Assembly: GCA_016841245.1 (NCBI GenBank)
Contig: JAENZN010000004.1
Location: forward strand, 1-64,000
Source of the DNA: Syntrophomonas sp.
GTDB taxonomy: Bacteria; Bacillota; Syntrophomonadia; Syntrophomonadales; Syntrophomonadaceae
Reading direction: 5' to 3'
DNA: 64,000 nt
Positions 26,454 to 35,675 of the stretch are shown piece by piece. Each line of letters opens with the position of its first letter. The stretch's first letter is position 1. A program made the translations under genes and the position numbers. Below the pieces are notes generated by a model. It had not been told where the DNA came from and did not search any database. It was given only the letters and a program-made list of their open reading frames with translations.

Positions 26454-26828
26454 ATGGAACAGGCATCCGTTAGGAGTGAATCGAATATGGAAAGAAAAAT
26501 CATCAGTGTTTCAGTAAAACGTCAGGTGACGATTCCTCGAAAATATTTTGAAACGCTCGGCTTTAATAACGAGGCTGAATGCATTCTTCAAGAGGGCGGT
26601 ATCCTTATAAGGCCGATTCGGGATACAAACAGCGGAGAAATTTCCGAACAGATACTGGCTGATTTAATCTCTCAGGGGTTTTCAGGCCAAGAGCTGCTGG
26701 AAAGATTTAAGGAGCAGAGTAAAAAGGTACGCCCAGCCGTAAAGTTGCTCATTGCGGAAGCAGATGCCCTAGCAAAGAGCGGTGAGGGGAAAATATCGCT
26801 TGACGAAATGCTTCGCGCGGAGGATTAG
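26454..26828 (+). CDS. AbrB/SpoVT-like antitoxin
   Basis: A 124-residue protein with a swapped-hairpin AbrB domain: ERKIISVSVKRQVTIPRKYF and GFNNEAECILQEGGILIRPI (residues 12-60). The C-terminal helices (FSGQELLERFKEQSKK, and an acidic end ISLDEMLRAED) likely bind the toxin. ATG 26454 follows AAAGGAAGAAGCCAT; an inner ATG (MERKIIS) is possible. The toxin gene starts 3 bases after its stop. Confidence 0.8.
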   Translation: MEQASVRSESNMERKIISVSVKRQVTIPRKYFETLGFNNEAECILQEGGILIRPIRDTNSGEISEQILADLISQGFSGQELLERFKEQSKKVRPAVKLLIAEADALAKSGEGKISLDEMLRAED

Positions 26829-26831
26829 TAG

Positions 26832-27122
26832 ATGTATGAACTCCGTTTTGCGAAAGCAGCTGAGAAATATTTTAAAAAAATCAGGGAAAAAGGGTTAAAA
26901 ACAGCATACCGAACTGCTTTGCATAAGCTCAGCAGTGATCCGTATATCGGAGAGCTGAAAACCGGGGATCTGGCAGGAGTCTATGGTTATGATGTTTATT
27001 ATAGCAAGACCAATTACGAAATTGCCTATCGAATCTATGAAGAAGATGATAAGATTGTAGTTGTTATTCTTGCCGGAACAAGGGAAAATTTCTACAACGA
27101 ACTGAAACGCTATATGAAATGA
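26832..27122 (+). CDS. RelE-family toxin
   Basis: A 96-residue protein: ELRFAKAAEKYFKKIREKGL, HKLSSDPYIGELKTGDLAGV, YGYDVYYSKTNYEIAYRIYE and VVVILAGTRENFYNELKRYM. It fits the RelE/HigB-like endoribonuclease fold, with the late Gly-x-Arg-x-x-Phe-Tyr motif. Directly follows the AbrB-type antitoxin. A terminator lies 32 bp after the stop. Confidence 0.82.
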   Translation: MYELRFAKAAEKYFKKIREKGLKTAYRTALHKLSSDPYIGELKTGDLAGVYGYDVYYSKTNYEIAYRIYEEDDKIVVVILAGTRENFYNELKRYMK

Positions 27123-27153
27123 CAGACAAACTCAAAGATATTCGAAACCGAAG

Positions 27154-27179
27154 CCGTCACAGAGATGTGGCGGTTTTTT
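27154..27179 (+). terminator. Terminator after the second toxin-antitoxin module
   Basis: CCGTCACA and TGTGGCGG pair (one G-T) around 4 bases, followed by six T. Confidence 0.75.
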
Positions 27180-27203
27180 GCATTTCATGGAGGTGAAGCA
27201 AAT

Positions 27204-27395
27204 TTGATATACCTATTATTTTTATTCACAGTCCTGCTTGCAGTAGGGCTGTTCCTTATCCTGGCCGATGCGCTGAAACTGCCGACCCTCGGCGCGGCCA
27301 AAGCCATGCTAAGCGAAGGCAGGCAGGAGAAATAGACCGCCAAAACCATAGATGCATGGCTTATGTCGGCTGCTGTTAAGCTCGCAAAAGATTGA
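27204..27395 (+). pseudogene. N-terminal scrap of a TadB/TadC-like membrane protein
   Basis: TTG 27204 follows TGGAGGTGAAGCAAA. The frame reads LIYLLFLFTVLLAVGLFLIL then ADALKLPTLGAAKAML and stops at 27335. The family sequence continues in a shifted frame as AKTIDAWLMSAAVKLAKD to about 27395. One membrane helix is seen. It looks like the missing first part of the kind of protein whose C-terminal part is at 25906, but here it lies downstream of it, so order has been scrambled or two paralogous genes were cut. Confidence 0.5.
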
Positions 27396-27419
27396 CAAGG
27401 GGACGGAGTTGTTGACAAC
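27392..27419 (+). repeat. REP-like end, left side of RAYT 1
   Basis: TTGACAAGGGGACGGAGTTG with TTGACAAC after it. Its inverted counterpart lies just after the transposase gene at 28221-28248. The core CAAGGGGACGG recurs at 33881, 34781 and 38188. Confidence 0.75.
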
Positions 27420-27440
27420 ACCCTTAATCCAGGGTAATCT
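27412..27440 (+). promoter_or_regulatory. Promoter of RAYT 1
   Basis: TTGACA (27412-27417), 17-bp spacer, TAATCT (27435-27440). The -35 box is part of the REP-like repeat. The ATG of the transposase lies 19 bp after the -10 box. Confidence 0.6.
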
Positions 27441-27458
27441 TGGGTGGGGGTGTTTTTT

Positions 27459-28220
27459 ATGCCAAGAAAAGCAAGAAAAAGAAGCGAAACTGGGGTATAT
27501 CACATTGTAATGAGAGGGATAAACCGACAGAGTATTTTTGAAAATGAAGAAGATTATGAGAAATTCATGCAGACTATTTACAAATATAAAACAAAAAGTG
27601 GATATGAAGTCTATGCATACTGTTTAATGGGAAACCATGTACATCTTTTGTTAAGAGTAATTGAAGAACCGTTGGACCAAGTAATGCGCAGGATATGCGG
27701 AAGCTATGTTTATTGGTATAACAAGAAATATGATAGAATAGGAAATCTTTTTCAAGACAGATTCAAAAGTGAAGCAGTAGAAAAAGATGAATACTTAATA
27801 ACCGTACAAAGATACATTCATCAAAATCCCATTAAGGCCGGAATAGTGGGGAAGATTGAAGAATACAAGTGGAGCAGTTATCAAGAATATCTTAAAAAGC
27901 CTGAAGTGGTTGATATTGATTTCTTGCTGGAAATGTTTGATGATAACCGGGAAAATGCATTGTTGCGCTTCATTGAATTTAATAATGAAGTAAATGATGA
28001 TGTATGCCTGGAGCTGGAAGAAAAACGTGTAATAAAGGATGAAGAAGCACGGGATATCATAAGAAGAACGTGTAAAGTAAAAAATCCAATAGATCTTCAA
28101 AAAGCAGAAATAGCAGTTAGGAACAGCTGTCTAAAAAAGCTGAAAGAACAACATAAACTATCTATAAGACAAATTGAAAGGCTCACAGGCATCAATAGAG
28201 GGGTGATTTTAAAAGCATAG
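27459..28220 (+). mobile_element. Y1 transposase of the REP-associated (RAYT/IS200-like) type, copy 1
   Basis: A 253-residue protein: RKRSETGVYHIVMRGINRQS, AYCLMGNHVHLLLRV (the HUH metal-binding HxH pair), FQDRFKSEAVEKDEYLITVQ with the catalytic Tyr region, and YIHQNPIKAGIVGKIEEYKW. A helix-turn-helix-like tail (LSIRQIERLTGINRGVI) ends it. RAYT proteins nick and rejoin single-stranded DNA and are linked to REP palindromes. Inverted REP-like ends flank the gene. GGGTGGGGGTG gives a ribosome site before ATG 27459. Intact, so possibly active. Confidence 0.88.
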
Positions 28221-28248
28221 GGTGACAACAACCCCGTCCCCTTGACAC
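28221..28248 (-). repeat. REP-like end, right side of RAYT 1
   Basis: On the minus strand it reads GTGTCAAGGGGACGGGGTTG followed by TTGTCACC, the inverted partner of 27392-27419. Confidence 0.75.
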
Positions 28249-28355
28249 ACATAATTTTCGACAGAGTTAAGCACATTGAATATGGTAAATTAGTAGTACT
28301 ATTACAGAGAATACTGATATTAGAAATTATACTACAAAATAGGAGCATATCTGAG

Positions 28356-31300
28356 ATGATTCATGTTTCGGAAAAATACGAAATTTTGGAAACGGTTTAT
28401 CGTTCTTCCAGCAGCATTATTTTTCGTGCATTAGATATTACTACTAATAATAAGGTAATTTTAAAAACCCTAAACATAGACCTTTATGATATTGAGGCTC
28501 TCAATAAGCTGAAACATGAATACAAATTACTACAAGAATTACAGGGGGATTTTGTAGTAAAAGCCTTTGAATTTATAAGTATGGAAAACCGGTTTTCCAT
28601 GGTTATTGAAGATTTTGGAGCTATTTCACTGGCTCAATATATTGAAAGCAGCCAAATGGAAGTAAATGAATTTCTTAGTATCGCTATAAAAGTGTGTGAA
28701 TGCCTTGAAGTCATACACCAAAAAAATATTATCCATAAAGACATTAACCCATCTAATATAGTGTACAATCCTCGTACCGGCGTTATTAAACTGATTGATT
28801 TTGGTATTTCATCAGAATATTATTTTGAAAGCTTGCCGCTTATAAATCCAAATATTTTGGAAGGAACTATAGCTTACATGTCTCCCGAACAAACGGGAAG
28901 GATGAATAGACCAATAGATTACCGGACTGATTTCTACTCTCTGGGAGTCACTTTGTATGAACTAGCCACATTGCAACTACCTTTTGCTGCGATAAATCCA
29001 GCTGAAATGGTTCATTGTCATATTGCGGTTAATCCTAAGCCAGTGTGTGAAATAAACTCAGTTATACCTAAAGCTGTTTCTGCTATCATATCTAAACTCA
29101 TGTCAAAAATCCCTGAAGACAGATATAGAAGCTGCAAAGGTATTATTGCTGACTTAAAAAGATGTGCTGATAATCTGGATGAAAACCATGCTATGGAAGA
29201 ATTTAAACTGGCCTGCCAGGATATTTCGGGGTTATTCGAGATACCCAAAAAGTTATACGGGCGAGAATCGGAATTGAGTATACTTTTCAATAGCTTTGAA
29301 AACACACGCAGAGGCAATGCAGTATTTATATTTATTAGCGGCTATTCAGGGATAGGTAAGACCACACTGGTCAATGAATTACATAAGCCTATAGTAAAAG
29401 AGCATGGTATATTTGTATCGGGTAAGTTTGAACAGTATACCAGGAACAAACCATATTCAGCTATTTTACAGGCCATTGACCAATTTTGTGATTATGTTTT
29501 ATCTGAATCTGAGCGAGTAATAAAAACCTGGAAAAACCGAATATTGAAAGCGCTTGCTTCAAATGGAAGACTTATAAATGACGTTGTGCCTCGCATGGAA
29601 TTAATTATTGGGGTACAACCCGCTTTGCAGGAAGTTTCTCCTACTGAAGACCAGGCTCGATTTAAGCAGGCTATTAAAAACTTGATGCTGGCTATCTCCG
29701 AGTCTGAGTATCCGGTAGTTTTTTTTATGGACGATGTTCAGTGGGCGGATATAGCTTCACTGGATCTTATTGAAACCTTGGTATTGGATCAAAATACGAG
29801 AAAAGTGATGTTTATTGGTACATACCGGGACAATGAGGTTAATGCCTCACATCCTTTGTTAAGAAGTATTGAAAAGATTAATAAAAACAACGGAAATATA
29901 CAATATATTAAATTAGGAAACCTTAATATATCTGCAGTAGAGCAGATGATAGCTGATATTGTGAAGCAGCCAGAAGAGGAGGTCTTCTCACTTTGCAGGG
30001 TTATCTATAACAAAACCATGGGAAACCCTTTTTACACCAAACAAATCTTAGAACAATGTTATATAGACAATTTAATTTTTTATGATTTTACCCAAAATAG
30101 TTGGGCCTGGAAAACGAATAAGATAAATATGCATCATATTGCTGAAAATGTAGCCGATCATTTGATAAATAGAATCAATACCTTTCCAGACCTTACCAGG
30201 GAATTGATTTCAATAGCAGCCTGCATTGGGAATAGCTTCGATGACAGGATGCTGGCAGCTATATCCGGTAAAAACAGCCTGCTAATTAAAGAGGCGCTCA
30301 AACCTGCCGTTTCGGCAGAAATGATATATGTATCCGCAAATAAAAAAGGGGAAACTGAGGATAAACAGTTCACGTTTTGTCATGATAGATTTCAGCAAGC
30401 GGCCTATCAGAACTTATCAGAACAGTTCAGGCATTCAATTCATTTCAATATTGCCAGATATTATGAAAATATTATTGAAGAAGAAGGAATTTCAAATCTC
30501 TTTTTAATTGCTGAACATTATTCCAAGGCCCTGGATTATCTGCATTCTGCCCATGAAGTTGAAAAGGTAATAGAAATATTTTTCAGAGCAGCCCGGGCTG
30601 CAATTCTTTCCTCGGCATACACTACTGCCCGGCAATATCTGGAACTAATAATGGATATTGCCGGAGAAAAAGAGAAAAATAATTATTCTTTTTTAATGCG
30701 CCTGTATAGCGAATATCATCTGGTGCTTTACAGCCTGGCAGAATTTGAAGAAATGGATAAAATATATAATTTGATAGACAGAATAGTACATGATCCCCTT
30801 GATTTAGTAGATTCCTGCTGTATACAAGTGATTAGTTTATCCAATCGAAGCAGATTCAAAGAAGCCTTCATGCAGGGAACTGAGCTCCTGGGCAAGATGG
30901 GAGTATATTATTCTGAGGATGAGTTAACAGCTGTAATTGAAGAAAAAATTGATAAATATTATGAATATGAAAGAAGTGGCTTAGTTAAGAGTCTAGAACA
31001 AAGAGAAATGCTTAATGATAAACGGGGATCAGCTCTTGCCAAACTATTGAACAGGATAACACCGGCAGGTTGTTTTTTCAAACCCCTGGCTCAATATTGG
31101 GCCATTCTATCCAATGTCAATCTGTTAATAGAAAAAGGCTTTACACCATGGGGGCTGGAGTCTTCCGGTGAGTTAATTATGGTATTAATAGCTGCTAGAA
31201 ATGACTATTATAAAGGATATGAACTTGCCAAAAAAAGCATTCTTATAGCTGAAGAAAAGGGTTTAAGCAATGAATTATACAGGCTTTATCACCAGTTTGG

Positions 31301-33932
31301 ACTTTTTTCCTGTCACTGGTTTGAACCTCTGGAAAATGATATTTATTATGCTCATGAAGCCTATAAAGGAAATTTGCAGAAGGGAGAATTTGAATTTTCA
31401 TGTTTTAGTTATTTTACTTCACAGGCAGCTCTTTTGGAGATATGTGAATCCCTCTCAGAAATGCAGGATGAAGTGGCAGCTGCTTATACATTTGCAAGTC
31501 AAACCAACAATTTATTTGCTTTGTCATCTTTTGTAATTTTTCAACAGGTTTTAAAAGTACTAAGAGGGGAAACTTTCAGATACGGAAGCTTTAATGATCA
31601 AAATTTTTCAGAAAAACTGCATTGGCAGGAAATTGAGCACAATGCTATAGGCATATGTTATTACGGTATCTACAGCGCACTTTCAAATGTAATATTCGGT
31701 GATTATACGGCTGCTCTTTCATTTGCGGAGTCGGTAATACCGTATCTTCAGCATATGAGTGGGTTTTATACCACAGCCTTGCACTGTTTTTTATATTCTC
31801 TTTCTCTGTGCAAAATAATTGAAAACATGAACGATTCAGCCGCAATAATCGTTTTAGAAAAGAAATTGAATGATAACCAGGAATGGCTTAGACAAAGAGC
31901 ACATGATGCTCCTTTCAACTTCCAGCACTTTTATGATCTGATAGAGGCTGAAACAAAAGCCATTGAGGGAGATTATAAGGAATCCTTAAGATTATACGAA
32001 AAGGCTATTACGGGGGCCAGAGAAAATAGTAGACCTTATCATTACGCATTAGCATGTGAACTGGCTGGGCAGCGCTATATGCAAATAGGGGTAAACAATA
32101 TCGCAGCCTATTATATAAAAGAGGCCTATGCAAAGTTTTTATCCTGGGAAGCAACTGGCAAAACCGAATCAATGAAAGAACAATATCATCATATATTATT
32201 ACCTAAAATTGACGTAAAAAAGATTGAATTTTCTTCTGCAAGCAATAATACCAATTCTATAGATCTTGATGCGGTAATCAGGGCCAGCCAGGCTATTTCC
32301 GGAGAGATTGAAAGAAAAAAACTACTGAAAATATTGATGAACATCATCATAGAAAACTCCGGCAGCACTCAGGGTTGTATCCTGTTAAACGATAACAGCA
32401 GCTGGAGTTTGTCAAGCTATGAACTTATTAATGGAGAAGTTGAAATAATTATCGATGACATGATAATATGGCTCGATGATATAGATACTAAAACACTGGT
32501 TCCAGTTTCTATAATAACTTATGTTGCCAGAACCAGAGAATCGTTAATCATTGGTAGTGCTCAGGACAGCAGATTTATGTCAGATGAATATGTCAGGGTA
32601 AGAAAACCTGCATCACTGATGTGTTTTCCGATCATATCGCATAACACCTTACAAGGAATAGTATATTTAGAAAATGGCCTGTTAACTGAAGCCTATAACC
32701 AGGCACGATTGAAAGTATTAAATATACTGGCCTCCCAGGCAGCTATCTCCCTGGAAAACTCTTTTCTTTATTCCGAACTGGAAAAAAAGGTGGAGGAAAG
32801 AACCTTGGAGCTGCAAAAAGAAGTACTGGATCATAAAAAAACCGAGCAAGTTCTCCGCCAATCCGAAGAAAAGTTTTCAAACGCCTTTCATGCTATTCCG
32901 ATAATGATGATTTTGGCTACGGTTGATGAAGGACGATTCATTGATGTGAATGATGCGTTTTGCACAGGCACCAGCTTTAACCGTGAGGCACTTATTGGCT
33001 GTACCTCACTCGACATTGATCTTTTCAAAGATCCACAAAAAAGGCAGGATCTGAGAAATGAGCTGATGCAGTATGGCAAACTTGAAAATATTGACTTGGA
33101 AATACGCAATAAAACCGGGGAAATTCGTCAAGGTAAGATCTGGAGCAGATTATTTTACTATAATGAAAAACCATGTCATATAACAGGTTATATTGACATT
33201 ACCGAGCAGCAGCGGCTGGAGAAGGAAATGGCCCGCCTGGATCGGCTTAATTTGGTGGGAGAAATGGCGGCCAGCATCGGACATGAAATCAGAAATCCGA
33301 TGACTGCTGTCCGTGGGTTTCTCCAGATGTTAAAGGACAGGGAGAACTATAAAAAAGATTTTGCATATTTCAATATTATGATAGAAGAACTGGACCGAGC
33401 AAACGAGATCATTTCAGAATATTTGAACATGGCCAGGGATAAGAATGTCGACCTGCAGCCAAAATCCCTTGATTCAATTGTGAGATCTCTTTATCCGATG
33501 ATTCAGGCTGACGCCAATTATCAGGAAAAGAATGTTGAGTTGGATTTGGGTAACCCGACTACATCTTTAATTGACGAAAGTGAAATCCGCCAGATGATCC
33601 TGAATCTGGCTCGCAATGGGCTGGAAGCCATGTCACCCGGGGGAGTACTTACCATCGGAACAGCTTTTGAGGGAGACGAAATTGTGCTATTTGTCCAAGA
33701 TGAAGGTTACGGCATTGACCCCAATATTATGGAAAAATTAGGGACACCATTTATTACCACCAAGGAAAAAGGCACAGGTCTGGGCCTGGCAGTCTGCTAT
33801 AGTATTGCGGCCCGTCATCATGCTAAAATCGGGATTAAAACCGGCGCCAACGGAACAACCTTTTCAGTTTATTTTCAGAAGTGTCAAGGGGACGGTTCTC
33901 CTGACACCTTTTATTCCTTGGAGATAACATGA
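28356..33932 (+). CDS. Giant hybrid kinase: Ser/Thr kinase, AAA ATPase, GAF, PAS, histidine kinase
   Basis: An 1858-residue cytoplasmic signalling protein. Order: Ser/Thr kinase-like domain (1-280) with HKDINPSN near 127 and DFG near 148; AAA/NACHT-like ATPase with Walker A GYSGIGKTT near 328 and Walker B FFMDDVQWAD near 454; a helical TPR-like region (about 740-1290); GAF (1300-1480); coiled coil; PAS (1505-1620); HisKA with phospho-acceptor His near 1643 in GHEIRNP; and an ATP-binding domain with NLARNGLEAM, DEGYGIDP and GTGLGLAV. The glycine loop of the first domain is poor (VYRSSSSIIF) so its kinase activity is uncertain. No response regulator gene adjoins. I chose ATG 28356, which follows AGGAGCATATCTGAG. 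The last 17 residues come from a REP-like repeat. Such trifunctional proteins are known mainly in cyanobacteria, myxobacteria and some anaerobes. Confidence 0.88.
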   Translation: MIHVSEKYEILETVYRSSSSIIFRALDITTNNKVILKTLNIDLYDIEALNKLKHEYKLLQELQGDFVVKAFEFISMENRFSMVIEDFGAISLAQYIESSQMEVNEFLSIAIKVCECLEVIHQKNIIHKDINPSNIVYNPRTGVIKLIDFGISSEYYFESLPLINPNILEGTIAYMSPEQTGRMNRPIDYRTDFYSLGVTLYELATLQLPFAAINPAEMVHCHIAVNPKPVCEINSVIPKAVSAIISKLMSKIPEDRYRSCKGIIADLKRCADNLDENHAMEEFKLACQDISGLFEIPKKLYGRESELSILFNSFENTRRGNAVFIFISGYSGIGKTTLVNELHKPIVKEHGIFVSGKFEQYTRNKPYSAILQAIDQFCDYVLSESERVIKTWKNRILKALASNGRLINDVVPRMELIIGVQPALQEVSPTEDQARFKQAIKNLMLAISESEYPVVFFMDDVQWADIASLDLIETLVLDQNTRKVMFIGTYRDNEVNASHPLLRSIEKINKNNGNIQYIKLGNLNISAVEQMIADIVKQPEEEVFSLCRVIYNKTMGNPFYTKQILEQCYIDNLIFYDFTQNSWAWKTNKINMHHIAENVADHLINRINTFPDLTRELISIAACIGNSFDDRMLAAISGKNSLLIKEALKPAVSAEMIYVSANKKGETEDKQFTFCHDRFQQAAYQNLSEQFRHSIHFNIARYYENIIEEEGISNLFLIAEHYSKALDYLHSAHEVEKVIEIFFRAARAAILSSAYTTARQYLELIMDIAGEKEKNNYSFLMRLYSEYHLVLYSLAEFEEMDKIYNLIDRIVHDPLDLVDSCCIQVISLSNRSRFKEAFMQGTELLGKMGVYYSEDELTAVIEEKIDKYYEYERSGLVKSLEQREMLNDKRGSALAKLLNRITPAGCFFKPLAQYWAILSNVNLLIEKGFTPWGLESSGELIMVLIAARNDYYKGYELAKKSILIAEEKGLSNELYRLYHQFGLFSCHWFEPLENDIYYAHEAYKGNLQKGEFEFSCFSYFTSQAALLEICESLSEMQDEVAAAYTFASQTNNLFALSSFVIFQQVLKVLRGETFRYGSFNDQNFSEKLHWQEIEHNAIGICYYGIYSALSNVIFGDYTAALSFAESVIPYLQHMSGFYTTALHCFLYSLSLCKIIENMNDSAAIIVLEKKLNDNQEWLRQRAHDAPFNFQHFYDLIEAETKAIEGDYKESLRLYEKAITGARENSRPYHYALACELAGQRYMQIGVNNIAAYYIKEAYAKFLSWEATGKTESMKEQYHHILLPKIDVKKIEFSSASNNTNSIDLDAVIRASQAISGEIERKKLLKILMNIIIENSGSTQGCILLNDNSSWSLSSYELINGEVEIIIDDMIIWLDDIDTKTLVPVSIITYVARTRESLIIGSAQDSRFMSDEYVRVRKPASLMCFPIISHNTLQGIVYLENGLLTEAYNQARLKVLNILASQAAISLENSFLYSELEKKVEERTLELQKEVLDHKKTEQVLRQSEEKFSNAFHAIPIMMILATVDEGRFIDVNDAFCTGTSFNREALIGCTSLDIDLFKDPQKRQDLRNELMQYGKLENIDLEIRNKTGEIRQGKIWSRLFYYNEKPCHITGYIDITEQQRLEKEMARLDRLNLVGEMAASIGHEIRNPMTAVRGFLQMLKDRENYKKDFAYFNIMIEELDRANEIISEYLNMARDKNVDLQPKSLDSIVRSLYPMIQADANYQEKNVELDLGNPTTSLIDESEIRQMILNLARNGLEAMSPGGVLTIGTAFEGDEIVLFVQDEGYGIDPNIMEKLGTPFITTKEKGTGLGLAVCYSIAARHHAKIGIKTGANGTTFSVYFQKCQGDGSPDTFYSLEIT
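33881..33908 (+). repeat. REP-like end, left side of RAYT 2, inside the kinase gene end
   Basis: GTGTCAAGGGGACGGTTCTC followed by CTGACACC. Its inverted copy is at 34781-34808. Here it encodes the final residues of the kinase (KCQGDGSPD). Confidence 0.85.
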
Positions 33933-33968
33933 GTATAGGCATTCTTTGGATTATAGAGGAGGGAGCCC

Positions 33969-34763
33969 ATGCCCAGACAACAGCGGAAATTAAGCGAAAC
34001 CGGAATTTATCATGTAATAATGCGGGGAAACGAAAGAAAAAACCTGTTTTACGATGAAGAAGATAAAAACAGATTTATTCAAATACTGTTTAATAAAAAG
34101 AAAGAGAAAGGTTTTATAATTTACGCATATTGCCTTATGGATAATCATATCCACCTACTGCTAAAAGAAGGTGCAGAAGGGATAGCGGCCATGATGAAAC
34201 GTATCAATGTCAGCTATGCCTATTACTTCAATCAAAAGAACCATCGAGTAGGTCACGTCTTTCAAGATCGCTTTATAAGTGAAACTGTAAATGATGACCG
34301 ATATTTACTCGCTGTTATTCGATACATCCATAACAATCCTGTAAAAGCAGGGATTGTGGCGAAACCCGGGCAGTACAAGTGGAGCAGTTACAACTTTTAT
34401 ATTTTTCAACACAATTCGGAAACAAACATGATAAATACAGATTTCATCCTGTCTATTCTGGCAAATGATCGGGAAACAGCAATAAAGGAATTCAGACTAT
34501 TTTCGATGGAGAAAGATGAAAGAGAGTTCCTTGAGGTTGATGAACAAATCATCTGGACAGCAGAAACAGGAAAGACTTATCTGGAGGAATATCTTAAGCA
34601 GGAATGGCCAGGTAAAAGCTTGCGAGAATTAATTAACAACAAAGATACCCGTGCAGCACTGATAATCCACCTGAAGTTAAACACAAAACTGTCCATCAGG
34701 GTGATAGCTGATTTATTGGAGATCAATCGAGGAATAGTACAGAAAACTAAGGCCAAGAGATAA
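33969..34763 (+). mobile_element. Y1 transposase of the RAYT type, copy 2
   Basis: A 264-residue protein related to copy 1 but clearly diverged: RQQRKLSETGIYHVIMRGNE, AYCLMDNHIHLLLKE (HxH), VFQDRFISETVNDDRYLLAV and YIHNNPVKAGIVAKPGQYKW. The tail LSIRVIADLLEINRGIV matches that of copy 1. ATG follows AGAGGAGGGAGCCC. Inverted REP-like ends flank it. Its insertion cut the 5' part off the gene whose last codons remain at 34810-34923. Confidence 0.88.
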
Positions 34764-34780
34764 CTGCCACCTGGCGAAAA

Positions 34781-34808
34781 GGTGTCAGAAGAACCGTCCC
34801 CTTGACAC
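34781..34808 (-). repeat. REP-like end, right side of RAYT 2
   Basis: On the minus strand it reads GTGTCAAGGGGACGGTTCTT then CTGACACC, the near-perfect inverse of 33881-33908 (one base different in the core). Confidence 0.85.
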
Positions 34809-34809
34809 T

Positions 34810-34923
34810 ATTAGCGACGGGACCCAGGTGTGTGCAAAAATCGATCAGCAACTGTATCTGTTCGATTTATCTACAGAGGAATTAGCAGATGTTAATCAAA
34901 TCATCAAGTCGATTTTGGAATAG
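34810..34923 (+). pseudogene. C-terminal codons of an unidentified gene cut by RAYT 2
   Basis: Directly after the REP-like end the frame reads ISDGTQVCAKIDQQLYLFDL then STEELADVNQIIKSILE and a stop. It has the look of a real helical C terminus and is followed by a terminator. I do not recognise the family. The likely reading is that the RAYT replaced the upstream part. Confidence 0.4.
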
Positions 34924-34982
34924 TAGTAATCAAGACATTAGACTAGTATCAATATCGAGCGATGGTTTATCGTTATCTTGTT

Positions 34983-35015
34983 AGCCCGATAGCTTAAACG
35001 CTTTCGGGCTTTTTC
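34983..35015 (+). terminator. Terminator after the gene remnant
   Basis: AGCCCGATAGC and GCTTTCGGGCT pair (one mismatch, A opposite T position) around 6 bases, followed by TTTT. Confidence 0.7.
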
Positions 35016-35166
35016 TAATCTAAGCTGATGTAGTTCCCATTTCTCGTGCTGGAGGTTTGCCACTGACTTCCTTCAGATTTTATGTTACCACGAACACCGT
35101 TGTTTTAAGCTAACGGATACTGCTGGGATTTTATCCTGTAGTCAACGCCCCATGCCAGGCACGCAT

Positions 35167-35204
35167 AAACAAACGCCCGTGGTCGGATCTACGGGCGTTT
35201 GTTT
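35167..35204 (-). terminator. Strong terminator of the exported-protein unit
   Basis: AAACAAACGCCCGT and ACGGGCGTTTGTTT form a perfect 14-bp stem with a 10-base loop. The flanking A/T runs allow it to work in both directions; it lies about 40 bp after the minus-strand gene at 35243. Confidence 0.85.
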
Positions 35205-35242
35205 AGATTTAGATGCAACAAAATCTTATTATTTGGATTAAA

Positions 35243-35662
35243 CTATTTAGTATCTTCTGCTTTAAGCTCAGTTACATCAGCGGCACTTATTTCAAATGAA
35301 CCAATTATTGTTTTGCCATCCTTGTCATATAATGGTATTTCACGCGATTGAGCCTTATTTGTTTGAGTTATTGTAATAGCTTCCTCAAGAGTTTTCGGCA
35401 TATCACCATTCAAATCAGATTTCTTAACATATCCAGATTCACCTTTAGTACCACATGCCCAAATCAGATCAGGCTCAGTTTCTATAGATTCGGCTTTCAT
35501 ACTGGAACCATATGTTTCTCCGTTTTCATTAACCTGGTATTTAGGTGCTGAATTAGTATTCTCAGCCATTACCAAATTTACTCCATATGATCCTACTATA
35601 ATTCCCACACATAAAGCACTACTAATGGCTATAATCCGTAATCCTGTAGCTTGCATTCCCAT
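35243..35662 (-). CDS. Small membrane-anchored or exported protein of unknown function
   Basis: A 139-residue protein with a hydrophobic N-terminal segment (LRIIAISSALCVGIIVGSYG) that could be a signal peptide or anchor. The outside part contains WACGTKGESGYVKKSDLNGD and a C-terminal REIPLYDKDGKTIIGSFEI strand pair. Similar exported proteins occur in Bacilli and Clostridia; no function is known to me. ATG follows AAGGAGGGATATTAA. It lies 13 bp downstream of the next exported-protein gene, so both are co-transcribed. Confidence 0.65.
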   Translation of the reverse strand: MGMQATGLRIIAISSALCVGIIVGSYGVNLVMAENTNSAPKYQVNENGETYGSSMKAESIETEPDLIWACGTKGESGYVKKSDLNGDMPKTLEEAITITQTNKAQSREIPLYDKDGKTIIGSFEISAADVTELKAEDTK

Positions 35663-35675
35663 TTAATATCCCTCC

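Noticed and set aside
28242-28355. Upstream extension of the giant kinase
   Set aside because: It begins inside the REP-like end of RAYT 1 and has no ribosome site; ATG 28356 follows AGGAG.
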